Of a DNA stretch of 64,000 nt, positions 17,146 to 24,531 are shown one piece after another. The stretch covers positions 1 to 64,000 of the forward strand of contig OY969423.1 of the NCBI GenBank assembly GCA_963699225.1, given 5' to 3'. Below the pieces are notes generated by a model, which was not told the DNA's origin, ran no database searches, and saw nothing but the letters and a program-made list of their open reading frames with translations. Origin of the DNA: VRUE01 sp963699225. GTDB lineage: Bacteria; Actinomycetota; Thermoleophilia; Solirubrobacterales; 70-9. Both the position numbers and the translations under genes were made by a program. Numbering within the stretch: the stretch's first letter is position 1; each line of letters opens with the position of its first letter.

Positions 17146-17853
17146 TCAGCCGCTCTTCTTCGAGCTGCCCTTGCCGCCGCCGCTGGTCGATTCAAGCAGG
17201 TACTTGACCAGGTCTTCGATTTCTTTCGGCGAGAGCTTCTGTTCGAAGTTTGCCGGCATCACGTTGGGCGGGTAGCCGGTGGCGATATCGGCGTTGGGGT
17301 CGACGATTGATTCGTGGACCATCGCTTCGGTTTGGCCGGGCAAGACTTCGTCGAGGTTGGGGCCGGTGACGCCACCCGATTTGGCGGCTTTGAGCGTGTG
17401 GCAGCCGCCGCAACCGTTGTTGGCGAAGACCTGGGCGCCGGGGCCGCCCGGCACTTTCGGCGGCGCCGCACCGGGTACGCCGGCGTAGAGGCCGACGTAG
17501 GCAGCAACATCGTCGAGATCTTGGCCGGTGACGACGTCGGCCGGCATCGAGACGGCTGGGTCGCTATTGCTCGGTCGCGGGAACTCGACCTGAGCCTTGA
17601 CCACGCCTTCGACCGTGTCGCCACCCTCGCCGGCTTCTCGTGCCGAGGCGAAGGCGTCGTCGAGGTTGGGGCCGATCTGGGCGCTCGTCCCGGCCTGGGC
17701 CATTGTGTGGCAGACGCCGCACTTTTCAACGAAGAGGATGCGCCCGCGGTTGGGATCGGCCGTGGTCGTTCCACAGCCAGAGGCGGGCAGCGCCACCGCT
17801 GCCAGGGCGGCGAGGACGAGCAGCGGGCGGATGGGGTTGGCGAGCTTGTGCAT
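17146..17853 (-). CDS. Diheme c-type cytochrome lipoprotein
   Basis: A 235-residue protein with an N-terminal hydrophobic segment ending ASGC, a plausible lipobox, so it is probably a membrane-bound lipoprotein outside the cell membrane. Two heme c sites, CGVCH (near residue 45) and CGGCH (near 148), each start a class I cytochrome domain; candidate axial Met residues lie in VSMPADV and NVMPANF. A basic Lys/Ser/Gly tail ends the protein. Beside ctaA and close to the oxidase, it is likely the electron donor to CuA of CtaC. Confidence 0.88.
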   Translation of the reverse strand: MHKLANPIRPLLVLAALAAVALPASGCGTTTADPNRGRILFVEKCGVCHTMAQAGTSAQIGPNLDDAFASAREAGEGGDTVEGVVKAQVEFPRPSNSDPAVSMPADVVTGQDLDDVAAYVGLYAGVPGAAPPKVPGGPGAQVFANNGCGGCHTLKAAKSGGVTGPNLDEVLPGQTEAMVHESIVDPNADIATGYPPNVMPANFEQKLSPKEIEDLVKYLLESTSGGGKGSSKKSG

Positions 17854-17872
17854 GCGGCGTGAAGCGCGCCGG

Positions 17873-17878
17873 AGTCTA
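17873..17878 (-). promoter_or_regulatory. Possible -10 box for cytochrome c and ctaA
   Basis: On the minus strand TAGACT occupies 17878-17873, 19 nt before the cytochrome ATG at 17853. TAGACT recurs as -10 candidate elsewhere in the window (hxlR, tRNA-Pro, trxB). The -35 is not clear. Confidence 0.35.
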
Positions 17879-17975
17879 TATGTCCCGCCCGGCCGAAAGC
17901 AGGCTTAGTCCTGCCTGGGGTCGGGTAGGCTTGAGGCGATTCTCACTAACTCGCGAGCCCGAGGGGAGGCGACAG

Positions 17976-18377
17976 ATGCAGGTACGGGATGGGATGTCGG
18001 AGGTGGTCCTCACGGTCGGCCCCACGCACACGCTGCGCGAGGCTGCATCGATGATGGCTGAGAAGCGGATCGGCGCCGCTTTGGTCAGCGACGACGAGAC
18101 ACCGGTGGCCCGAATCCTCACCGAGCGGGACATCCTGCTCTCGCTGGGCGCGGGCGAGGATCCCGATGCCGAGCGGGTGGGCGATCACATGAGCGACAGC
18201 GTCATCGCCGCCTCGCCCGACTGGAGCCTCGAGCGCGCCGCGGCGGAGATGTCGCGCCGCGGCATCCGCCACCTGGTCGTCTACGACGGCCCCGAGCTCG
18301 CCGGCGTGCTCTCGATGCGCGACATCGTCCGCGTCTGGACGAGCGACGGTGCCACGTCGGGAATGACGCCGGACTGA
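17976..18377 (+). CDS. CBS-domain pair protein
   Basis: A 133-residue stand-alone CBS protein. CBS1 spans residues ~5-60, CBS2 ~65-125; each has the expected strand pattern ending in LTERDIL and LSMRDIV. Such proteins bind adenine nucleotides and act as energy or redox sensors, sometimes on thioredoxin or IMP dehydrogenase; the partner here is unknown. The ATG at 17976 has a GGGGAGG ribosome-binding site 7 nt upstream. The frame is open far upstream but that part lies in the cytochrome gene. Confidence 0.85.
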   Translation: MQVRDGMSEVVLTVGPTHTLREAASMMAEKRIGAALVSDDETPVARILTERDILLSLGAGEDPDAERVGDHMSDSVIAASPDWSLERAAAEMSRRGIRHLVVYDGPELAGVLSMRDIVRVWTSDGATSGMTPD

Positions 18378-18390
18378 ACCGCGACTTGCG

Positions 18391-18681
18391 CTAGGAGCGC
18401 GGCGAGGAGATCTGTTCTACCGGGAGGACAGCGCCGCGGACGTGCTGCTTGCGCGGAAGCTTGTAATAGCTGCGGATCGCGTCGCGGATCATCGCGCGGA
18501 AGGCGAAGAGGGCGATGACGCCGCCGATGATCGAGTAGATCCAGCCGCGGACCATGAAGCCCTCGGCGAAGATTCCGCAGACGGTGAGAGCGAGGGCGAA
18601 GCCGAAGACCGCCGGGGCCCAGGAGGAGCGCGGCTGGTAGACCACCTCGCCGGGCTCGGGAATGTGGCGGTGCTCGCTCAC
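18391..18681 (-). CDS. Small oxidase-associated membrane protein (CtaF-like?)
   Basis: A 96-residue protein with two membrane helices (residues ~20-41 and 46-66), starting with GTG at 18681. Its position after ctaB and its size resemble the actinobacterial subunit IV (CtaF) of aa3 oxidase, but sequence similarity is not certain by eye. Its start overlaps the stop of a 28-residue membrane peptide as GTGA, so the two are translationally coupled. Confidence 0.6.
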   Translation of the reverse strand: MSEHRHIPEPGEVVYQPRSSWAPAVFGFALALTVCGIFAEGFMVRGWIYSIIGGVIALFAFRAMIRDAIRSYYKLPRKQHVRGAVLPVEQISSPRS

Positions 18682-18764
18682 GATGCGATGTAGAGCATCG
18701 CTGCCACGAAGCAGAGGGCGAAGATCGCCGCGGCGATGCCGCCAGCCACCAAGCCGGCGCTCAT
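18678..18764 (-). CDS. 28-residue single-helix membrane peptide
   Basis: A short frame from ATG at 18764 to TGA at 18678 encodes 28 residues, nearly all hydrophobic (starting MSAGLVAGG and ending AMLYIAS), one membrane helix. It lies 37 nt after ctaB, and its stop overlaps the next start. Heme-copper oxidases often carry such one-helix accessory subunits. The coupling, hydrophobicity and position support a real gene. Confidence 0.55.
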   Translation of the reverse strand: MSAGLVAGGIAAAIFALCFVAAMLYIAS

Positions 18765-18801
18765 GTTCGCTCTTGCGGTCTCGCGATCCACGCCCGGATT
18801 T

Positions 18802-19701
18802 CTATCCGATCAGCCGGTCGAGCGGCATCGCGATGAAGAGCAATGCCAGGTAGGCAAGCGAGTAGAGGTAGGTGCGCAGGGCCCAGCGGCGATCGGCGCT
18901 GCGCAGCAGGCGCACGGCGCAGTAGATGAAGCCGGCCCCGAGCGTCATCGAAGTGATCAGGTAGATCACGTTGAAGCCGCCGGCGCAGAAGGGCAACTGC
19001 GTGACGGCGTAGAGCAGCACGGTGTAGAGCAGGATCTGGCGGCGCGTCTCATCCTCGCCGCGGACGACGGGCAGCATCGGGATGTTGGCCTTGGCGTACT
19101 CGTCCTTCATCAGCAGTGATAGCGCCCAGAAGTGCGGCGGGGTCCAGAAGAAGACGATCGCGAAGAGGAAGAGCGCGGTGCCGCTGAGGCCGCCGGTGAC
19201 GGCCGCCCAGGCGACCAGGGGAGGCACGGCGCCGGCGGCGCCGCCGATCACGATGTTCTGCGGAGTCGAACGCTTGAGCCAGAGCGTGTAGACGAAGACG
19301 TAGCCGAAGAGACCGGAGATCGAGAGCGCCGCCGCCAGTGGGTTGACGGTGAGCGAGAGCAGCAGGAAGGAGGCGCACCCGAGCAGCGTTCCGAAGGCAA
19401 TCGCTGCCCGCGGCGAGATCCGTCCGCTGGCGACCGGACGGTCGGCGGTGCGCGACATGATCCGGTCGATGTCGCGATCGACGGCGTGGTTGATCGCGCC
19501 GGCGCCGCCGGCCGAGAGGGCGCCGCCGAGGCAGGTGAGGAAGACGAGGCCGATCGAGGGGTCCCCGGCCACGTACATGGTCGTGATCGTGGTCAGGAGC
19601 AGCAGCGACTGCACCTTCGGCTTGGTCAGGGTGGCGTAGTCGCGCAGGACGCCGAAGACAGCGGGGCGCTGCGCGACGACCGCGGATTCGGCGCCGCTCA
19701 C
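18802..19701 (-). CDS. ctaB: Protoheme IX farnesyltransferase (heme O synthase)
   Basis: A 299-residue UbiA-family membrane enzyme that attaches a farnesyl group to heme B, giving heme O for CtaA. The first Asp-rich motif is INHAVDRDIDRIMSRT near residue 75, the second is DEYAKANIPMLPV near 200; LTKPKVQSLLLLT near residue 25 is also conserved. The GTG start at 19701 lies 5 nt after the stop of the degenerate subunit I gene, so ctaB is co-transcribed with the oxidase-like pair. The longer frame to 19860 overlaps that gene and is rejected. Confidence 0.94.
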   Translation of the reverse strand: MSGAESAVVAQRPAVFGVLRDYATLTKPKVQSLLLLTTITTMYVAGDPSIGLVFLTCLGGALSAGGAGAINHAVDRDIDRIMSRTADRPVASGRISPRAAIAFGTLLGCASFLLLSLTVNPLAAALSISGLFGYVFVYTLWLKRSTPQNIVIGGAAGAVPPLVAWAAVTGGLSGTALFLFAIVFFWTPPHFWALSLLMKDEYAKANIPMLPVVRGEDETRRQILLYTVLLYAVTQLPFCAGGFNVIYLITSMTLGAGFIYCAVRLLRSADRRWALRTYLYSLAYLALLFIAMPLDRLIG

Positions 19702-19706
19702 GGTGC

Positions 19707-21458
19707 TCAGGCTACCGGCTGGGACTCGCGAGCCGCTTCTTTGGCGGCGCGGCTGCTGCGGTTGGCGATCGCCTCGCGGATGTCGCGCAGCGGCCGGTCG
19801 CTGCGCACGTCCGGCAGCACGTCGAAGTTGTGCGGCTCCGGCGGTGAGAGGGCGAACCACTCGAGCGAGTTGCCGCCCCAGTGGTCGTGGCCGGCGCGGG
19901 CGCCGTTGCTGAGGCTGGCGATCGCGTTGACCAGGGTCAGGATGACCCCGATCGCGAGCACGAAGGCGCCGATCGAGGCGATCAGGTTCTCGGTGCTGAC
20001 CCCGGTGCCGCTGAAGTACTTGTAGGCGTCGGCGACCTGGCCGTGGTCGCCGCCGGAGAGGAAGAGGGGCACGAAGGTGAGCAGCATGCCGGCGACCAGC
20101 GTCCAGAAGGAGGCGCGGCCGAGGAACTCGCCCATCGTGCGGCCGGTCAGCTTCGGGAACCAGTAGTGCAGAGCGGCGAAGCCTCCGAAGACGGCGCCGC
20201 CGACTAGCGCGAAGTGGGTGGCGGCAGTGGAGTCGGTGGTGTTGTGCAGGCGCCAGGCGACGGCGACCATCGAGTGCGAGATCTCGGCGCCGAGGCCGAT
20301 CGAGATCATCGAGATGGCTCCAGCGGCGAAGAGCAGCGGGGCGCGCATCCGCAGTGTGCCGCCGACCATAGTCGCGATCAGGTTGAAGACGATCAGGCCG
20401 AAGGGCACGATCAGCGCCAGCGACATGATCATCGCGAAGTACATCCAGCCGATCCCGATCGGCGAGGTGAGCATGTTCTGCATCCAGGCCAGGGTGCCGA
20501 TCACGGCGATCGCCAGCAGCGAGCCGGTGACCGCGTTGCGATTGAAGAGCGGCTTGCGGGCGAAGACCGGGACGATCTCGGCGATCGCGGCCAGGGCTGT
20601 GACCAGGATCAGCATGTAGGTGCCGGTGTAGAAGATCCAGCTCATGTGCTCCCAGAGCAGCGGCGCACCGCCGGAGCCGTCGGCGAAGAAAATCCCGTCG
20701 AAGTTGCGATCGATCAGCAGCATCGTGATCGCCGCCAGCATCACCGTGCCGACCACGATCAGCAGCCAGGAGGAGACCGCCGCCGCCCAGGCGAACACCG
20801 GCACCCGCCGCCAGGCCATGCCCGGGGCGCGCATGCGGCGCAGGGTCGCCACCAGGTTGATCGCGATCAGGACGAAGCCGAGCGTTGCCAGCCCGCAGGC
20901 TGCTGCCCAGGCGTCGACGCCGTTGTTAGGCAGGAAGGCCAGCTCGGAGAGCGGTGCCAGCGGGTTGACGCCAGCCTCGGAGGGGGTGAAGAGAAAGCCG
21001 GCGTAGAGGACGGTGGCGCCGGCGATGTAGAGCCAGAGGCCGAGCTGCCCCACACGCGGCAGGGCGGTGCCGCGGGCACCCACCTGCAGCGGTGCCAGGT
21101 AGTAGTAGAGGCCGAGGCAAAGCGGCAGGGCGAAGAGGAAGATCGCGGTCGCCCCGTAGAGCGAGAGCATGCGGTTGAAGGTGACCGGTGTCAGCAGGCT
21201 GTTTTCCGGGATCGCCAGCTGCAGCCGCATCAACAGGAACTCGACCAGGGCGATGAAGAGGAAGCCGAGGGCGGCGCCGATCATCACCCGGCCGACGTCC
21301 TTGTGGTCGGCGCTGGTGACGACCTCGATCCAGTGAGGACGGCGACGGGGGAAGCCGTCGACGACGACCTCGGGATTGGCGCGCTTCACACCGGATTCGC
21401 GCCCCGATCGACCCGGAATCGAGCCCCCGGAAGTCACCGTGTCGATCGGGTCGCTCAT
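19707..21458 (-). CDS. Degenerate cytochrome oxidase subunit I homologue, ligands lost
   Basis: A 583-residue membrane protein collinear with CtaD over the whole core (DHK near residue 51, ARKPLF at 300-305, YWFPKLTGR at 432-440). Ungapped alignment of the metal sites with the CtaD in this window shows: low-spin heme His to Tyr101; CuB His to Thr278; cross-linked Tyr to Met282; CuB His-His to Gln327-Asn328; heme a3 His to Ala413. Only one heme ligand, His415, remains. It should therefore bind neither CuB nor heme a3. The frame is intact, GC use is normal, and it overlaps the subunit II homologue as ATGA. A structural, assembly or transport role is possible. I know of no assigned function. Confidence 0.85.
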   Translation of the reverse strand: MSDPIDTVTSGGSIPGRSGRESGVKRANPEVVVDGFPRRRPHWIEVVTSADHKDVGRVMIGAALGFLFIALVEFLLMRLQLAIPENSLLTPVTFNRMLSLYGATAIFLFALPLCLGLYYYLAPLQVGARGTALPRVGQLGLWLYIAGATVLYAGFLFTPSEAGVNPLAPLSELAFLPNNGVDAWAAACGLATLGFVLIAINLVATLRRMRAPGMAWRRVPVFAWAAAVSSWLLIVVGTVMLAAITMLLIDRNFDGIFFADGSGGAPLLWEHMSWIFYTGTYMLILVTALAAIAEIVPVFARKPLFNRNAVTGSLLAIAVIGTLAWMQNMLTSPIGIGWMYFAMIMSLALIVPFGLIVFNLIATMVGGTLRMRAPLLFAAGAISMISIGLGAEISHSMVAVAWRLHNTTDSTAATHFALVGGAVFGGFAALHYWFPKLTGRTMGEFLGRASFWTLVAGMLLTFVPLFLSGGDHGQVADAYKYFSGTGVSTENLIASIGAFVLAIGVILTLVNAIASLSNGARAGHDHWGGNSLEWFALSPPEPHNFDVLPDVRSDRPLRDIREAIANRSSRAAKEAARESQPVA

Positions 21459-22153
21459 GGCACTTCTCCGTTTTCGATCAGGCCCACGACGCGATCCTGG
21501 GCCGCCTGTACGTCGGCTTTCTGCTGCTTGACGAAGGCTTCGTATTCAGCCGGTGAGACGACGTCGACCTCGGTCCGCATCGCCGCGTAGGCCTGGCCGG
21601 AGAAGGTCGCCGACTGTCCGTCGAAGGTCCCTTCTTCGTCGGCGCGGAAGACGACGTGGTTGGTCTTGCCGGGCACGGCGTCGCGCTTGGGGGCCAGTTC
21701 TGGCACGTCCCAAGTGTGGATCACGTCGGTCGAGATCAGGTTGAGTTCGACCGTGGTGTCGACCGGCACGACCAGCTTGTAATAGGAGAAGGCGCCGTTG
21801 GGATAGTCGTAGCGCCAGAGCCACTGCTGTCCCGTGGTTTCGATCTTCAGCGGCGCCGACTTCGCCGAGGCGAGGCCGGCCGCGCCGGTGGTCGGGACCT
21901 CGCGCGCCTTGTCGGTGAAGATGAAGCTGAGCACGAGGATCACGGCGGCGAAGACGGTGAGCACGGCGCCGACGCGCAGCTGGGTGCCGCGGCCGCCGCG
22001 AATCTGGCGCGGCTCGTCGCCGCGCTCGCTGCGGTAGCGCCGCAGCGCGTAGATCAGCGCGCCGTTGATCGCGACGATGACGATCGCCGCGGCGACGAAG
22101 CCAATCCAAAGCAGGGTGTCGATCTGGTCGGTGCCAGGAGAGTGGGGACTCAT
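21455..22153 (-). CDS. Degenerate cytochrome oxidase subunit II homologue, CuA lost
   Basis: A 232-residue protein with two membrane helices (residues ~12-36 and 60-80) and a cupredoxin-like domain. The fold markers stay: QQWLWRYDYP (109-118) and DVIHTWDVPE (143-152). The CuA loop does not: compared with CtaC, Cys205, Cys209 and His213 are Ser181, Ser185 and Tyr189; His146 and Met192 remain. CuA cannot form. The ATG at 22153 follows GGGGGG and sits inside an arm of repeat copy B; GTG at 22156 is an alternative. It heads the operon with the degenerate subunit I and ctaB. Confidence 0.82.
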   Translation of the reverse strand: MSPHSPGTDQIDTLLWIGFVAAAIVIVAINGALIYALRRYRSERGDEPRQIRGGRGTQLRVGAVLTVFAAVILVLSFIFTDKAREVPTTGAAGLASAKSAPLKIETTGQQWLWRYDYPNGAFSYYKLVVPVDTTVELNLISTDVIHTWDVPELAPKRDAVPGKTNHVVFRADEEGTFDGQSATFSGQAYAAMRTEVDVVSPAEYEAFVKQQKADVQAAQDRVVGLIENGEVP

Positions 22154-22306
22154 CACGAAACCCCCCGCGCACGCCTGACGGCGGCGGACCGGCGCGGTGC
22201 GGCGTCCTCGGTCGGCCAAATAGCGCTGCTATTCGGCCTCCCTGCGTCCTTGCCCCGCTTGGTCCGGCGCTCGCCAGTCGCACACGCGGGGTTTCGTGAT
22301 GAGTCC
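22146..22306 (+). repeat. Intergenic structured repeat, copy B, with 19-bp terminal inverted repeats
   Basis: Bases 22146-22164 and 22288-22306 are perfect 19-bp reverse complements. Inside are the family blocks CGTCCTCGGTCG, a variable hairpin (22214-22238, GGCC-a-AATAGC-gct-GCTATT-c-GGCC), CTCCCTGCGTCCTTGCC and GCTTGGT, as in copies A and C. The left arm contains the start codon of the degenerate subunit II gene. The element fills most of the divergent gap before the PAP2 gene. Confidence 0.8.
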
Positions 22307-22392
22307 TTGGGCGCCAAAGCGCGGCCATTCTAATCACGCGGGTCGGCGCGGCGCGGTGTCCGCAGTCCGGGGGCGGCCTCGGGGCGGGCTCC

Positions 22393-22398
22393 TATACT
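22393..22398 (+). promoter_or_regulatory. Likely -10 box of the PAP2 gene
   Basis: TATACT lies 10 nt before the ATG at 22409, leaving little or no 5' leader. It is the best -10 match in the gap after repeat copy B. Confidence 0.4.
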
Positions 22399-22408
22399 CG
22401 CCGACCTG

Positions 22409-23353
22409 ATGCGACGCCGATCTCGCCCATCTCCGGCGCTGCGCCTCGTCGTGCGCACCGGGGCAGCCGCCGCAGTGGCAGCCGCGGTGGCGACGCCCTT
22501 GCTGCGCAAGCGCCTGCGCACTCCGACCCCGGTGACCATCGCTGCCTGCGCCGCGGGCCCCCTGGCGGTCGCCGTTCTCGCCCCGCGCTCGCGCAAACGC
22601 GACGTGGTGCTGTACGCGATGCAGATGTGGGCTTTCATCATGGTCCACGAGCTTCCCTACGACGATCCGCAGAAGCTGGAGTCGCGGCTGCGCAGCCGCT
22701 ACCCGATCGTCGCCGACCGGGTGCTCGGCCTCGGGCGCCTGCCCAACGGCCGCCTGCAGCGGGGTATCGCGCGGCTGAGCCGCGCCGGCACAATCAACCG
22801 AATTCTCACTTGGGCGCACTGGCTCTGGTTCTTCGAGCCCTACCTCGCCCTGGCTTGGATCCTTTGGCGCCATCCCGAGCGCTTCCCGCGTGCCGCTCGT
22901 CAAATGGCCGCTGTCTTCGACATCGGTTGCATCGCCTACTTCGTGATTCCAACCTCGCCGCCGTGGTGGGCCTCCGAGCAGGGCCTGACCGGCGAAAAGG
23001 TGGAGCGGATCATGATCGGCGTCGGCGAAGACACCTGGGGCTCGGCCTGGCCGAAGATGTACAACGCGCTCGGCGGCAACCCCTGGGCGGCGATGCCCTC
23101 GCTGCACTTCGCCACCTCGGCGATGGCGGCGATTCAACTCACCGAGGCGGGCCCGGTCGAGGGCGCGGTGGGCTGGACTTACTCGTTGACGCTCGGCTTC
23201 GCCCTCGTCTACCTCGGGGAGCACTACGTCACCGATCTGCTCGCTGGGGCTGGCCTGGTCGCCGCGGTGCGTCGCGGCGAGCCGCTGGCCGAACCTGCAG
23301 TTCATGGAGTGACCCGGGGCTTGCGGCGCTTGGAGCGCCTCGCCAACGGGTAG
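22409..23353 (+). CDS. PAP2-superfamily membrane phosphatase / lipid phosphotransferase
   Basis: A 314-residue protein with about six hydrophobic segments. The two phosphatase motifs lie late in the sequence: AMPSLHFATS near residue 232 and YLGEHYVTDLLAG near 273, giving the catalytic His pair and Asp. The long region before them and the PTSPPWWA segment resemble inositol-phosphorylceramide-synthase-like (AUR1-type) PAP2 proteins. It probably dephosphorylates or exchanges head groups of membrane lipids. Next to a flippase-like gene, so a lipid-envelope role is likely. Confidence 0.83.
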   Translation: MRRRSRPSPALRLVVRTGAAAAVAAAVATPLLRKRLRTPTPVTIAACAAGPLAVAVLAPRSRKRDVVLYAMQMWAFIMVHELPYDDPQKLESRLRSRYPIVADRVLGLGRLPNGRLQRGIARLSRAGTINRILTWAHWLWFFEPYLALAWILWRHPERFPRAARQMAAVFDIGCIAYFVIPTSPPWWASEQGLTGEKVERIMIGVGEDTWGSAWPKMYNALGGNPWAAMPSLHFATSAMAAIQLTEAGPVEGAVGWTYSLTLGFALVYLGEHYVTDLLAGAGLVAAVRRGEPLAEPAVHGVTRGLRRLERLANG

Positions 23354-23363
23354 TTTCTAAAGA

Positions 23364-24491
23364 GTGTCTCCTGAGGGTCCGGTTAACGGCGACGATGCCG
23401 CCGAGCTGCCGATCTTCACGCGGCGGCGACTGATTCAGACGGCGGTCGTGGTTGTCGCGTTGCTGGTCGGGATCTACTTCATCTTCCCGAGGCTGGTCGG
23501 GTTGAGCAACGCCCTGGGCAAGCTCGATGACGCCGATCCGCTCTGGATCGCGATCGCGATTGGCTTCAACATCGTCGCCTTCATCACCTACATCGCCCTC
23601 TTCAAGGCGGTTGTGGGAGGCGATGCCCTGCGCTTCACCTGGCTGGAGACATATGAGATCAACATGGCCGGCCTGGCCGCGACGCTGCTCTTCTCGGCGG
23701 CCGGGGCAGGCGGGATCGTGCTCACCTTCTGGGCGCTGCGCAAGGCCGGGATGGCGCGACACGAAGTGGCGCGGCGCATGGTCGCCTTCCTCACCCTCCA
23801 CTACGCCTTCTACCCGCTGGCCCTGATCCTCTTCGGCGTGCTGCTGCGCACCGGCGTGCTCAACGGCAAGGACTCGATCGAGCTGACGATCGTGCCGGCG
23901 GGTGTGGCCGGCCTGCTGCTCGCCCTCGCCCTGCTCTTCGCCCTGGTCCCGCCCGACCTCGGTCCCAAGATCGCCCGCTTCGTGCACGGCAAACGCGGTC
24001 AGGAGATCGCCAGGAACATCGCCAAAGTGCCGGCGGTTTTCGCCGAGGGGTTTCGCTTCGCGATCAGCCTCTTCACCCACCCGCGCCAGGGTGGCCTCGC
24101 CGTACTCGGCGCGGCCGGCTTTTGGGCCGCCAACATCGGCATCCTCTGGGCCTCCTTCCACGCCTTCGGCGTCCACGTGCCGCTTGCGGTGGTCGTTCAG
24201 GGCTTCTTCCTCGGCATGGTCGCCAACCTGATCCCGTTCGCTCCCGCCGGAGTGGGGGCCGTGGATGCCGGGATGATCGGCGCCTTCGTCCTCTTTGGTG
24301 TCCCCGAGACGACTGTCTTCCCAGCAATCCTGGTCTACCGCCTGATCGCCTTCTGGATGCCGATTCCTTTCGGCGTCGCCGCTTTCTTCCAGCTTCGCAC
24401 CCGGGTCCATCGCTGGGAAACGGAGGGGCTGCCGATCGACCGCAAACCGCCGGCGGAACTTGCCGGCGAGGTCAGCGGGGGAGTACTATAA
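23364..24491 (+). CDS. Lysylphosphatidylglycerol-synthase-like membrane protein (flippase domain)
   Basis: A 375-residue membrane protein with seven or eight hydrophobic segments in the pattern of the LPG_synthase_TM / UPF0104 family, the flippase part of MprF without the synthase domain. The family segment IPFAPAGVGAVDAGMIGAF lies near residue 290. The start is GTG at 23364, 11 nt after the PAP2 stop, so the two form an operon. Substrate unknown; lipid translocation is inferred from the family. Confidence 0.8.
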   Translation: MSPEGPVNGDDAAELPIFTRRRLIQTAVVVVALLVGIYFIFPRLVGLSNALGKLDDADPLWIAIAIGFNIVAFITYIALFKAVVGGDALRFTWLETYEINMAGLAATLLFSAAGAGGIVLTFWALRKAGMARHEVARRMVAFLTLHYAFYPLALILFGVLLRTGVLNGKDSIELTIVPAGVAGLLLALALLFALVPPDLGPKIARFVHGKRGQEIARNIAKVPAVFAEGFRFAISLFTHPRQGGLAVLGAAGFWAANIGILWASFHAFGVHVPLAVVVQGFFLGMVANLIPFAPAGVGAVDAGMIGAFVLFGVPETTVFPAILVYRLIAFWMPIPFGVAAFFQLRTRVHRWETEGLPIDRKPPAELAGEVSGGVL

Positions 24492-24515
24492 AAAGTAAAG
24501 TATTGGCAACGCCAT

Positions 24516-24521
24516 TAGACT
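24516..24521 (+). promoter_or_regulatory. Possible -10 box of trxB
   Basis: TAGACT lies 10 nt before the trxB ATG in an unusually AT-rich 40-nt stretch for this genome (24486-24525). A GAGG element follows it and could serve as ribosome-binding site. No clear -35. Confidence 0.35.
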
Positions 24522-24531
24522 TGAGGCGAAC

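Noticed and set aside
17640..17975. N-terminal extension of the CBS protein
   Set aside because: It lies inside the antisense cytochrome gene; the ATG at 17976 has a strong ribosome-binding site and starts the first CBS domain.
20214..21590. 458-codon plus-strand frame opposite the degenerate subunit I gene
   Set aside because: Composition is dominated by Arg, Gly, Asp and His as in other shadow frames here. The minus-strand frame aligns residue by residue with CtaD.
19707..22153. Reading the degenerate oxidase pair as a pseudogene
   Set aside because: Both frames are intact, overlap in the normal way, keep fold motifs away from the metal sites, and show ordinary codon use. Substitutions are concentrated at ligand positions.
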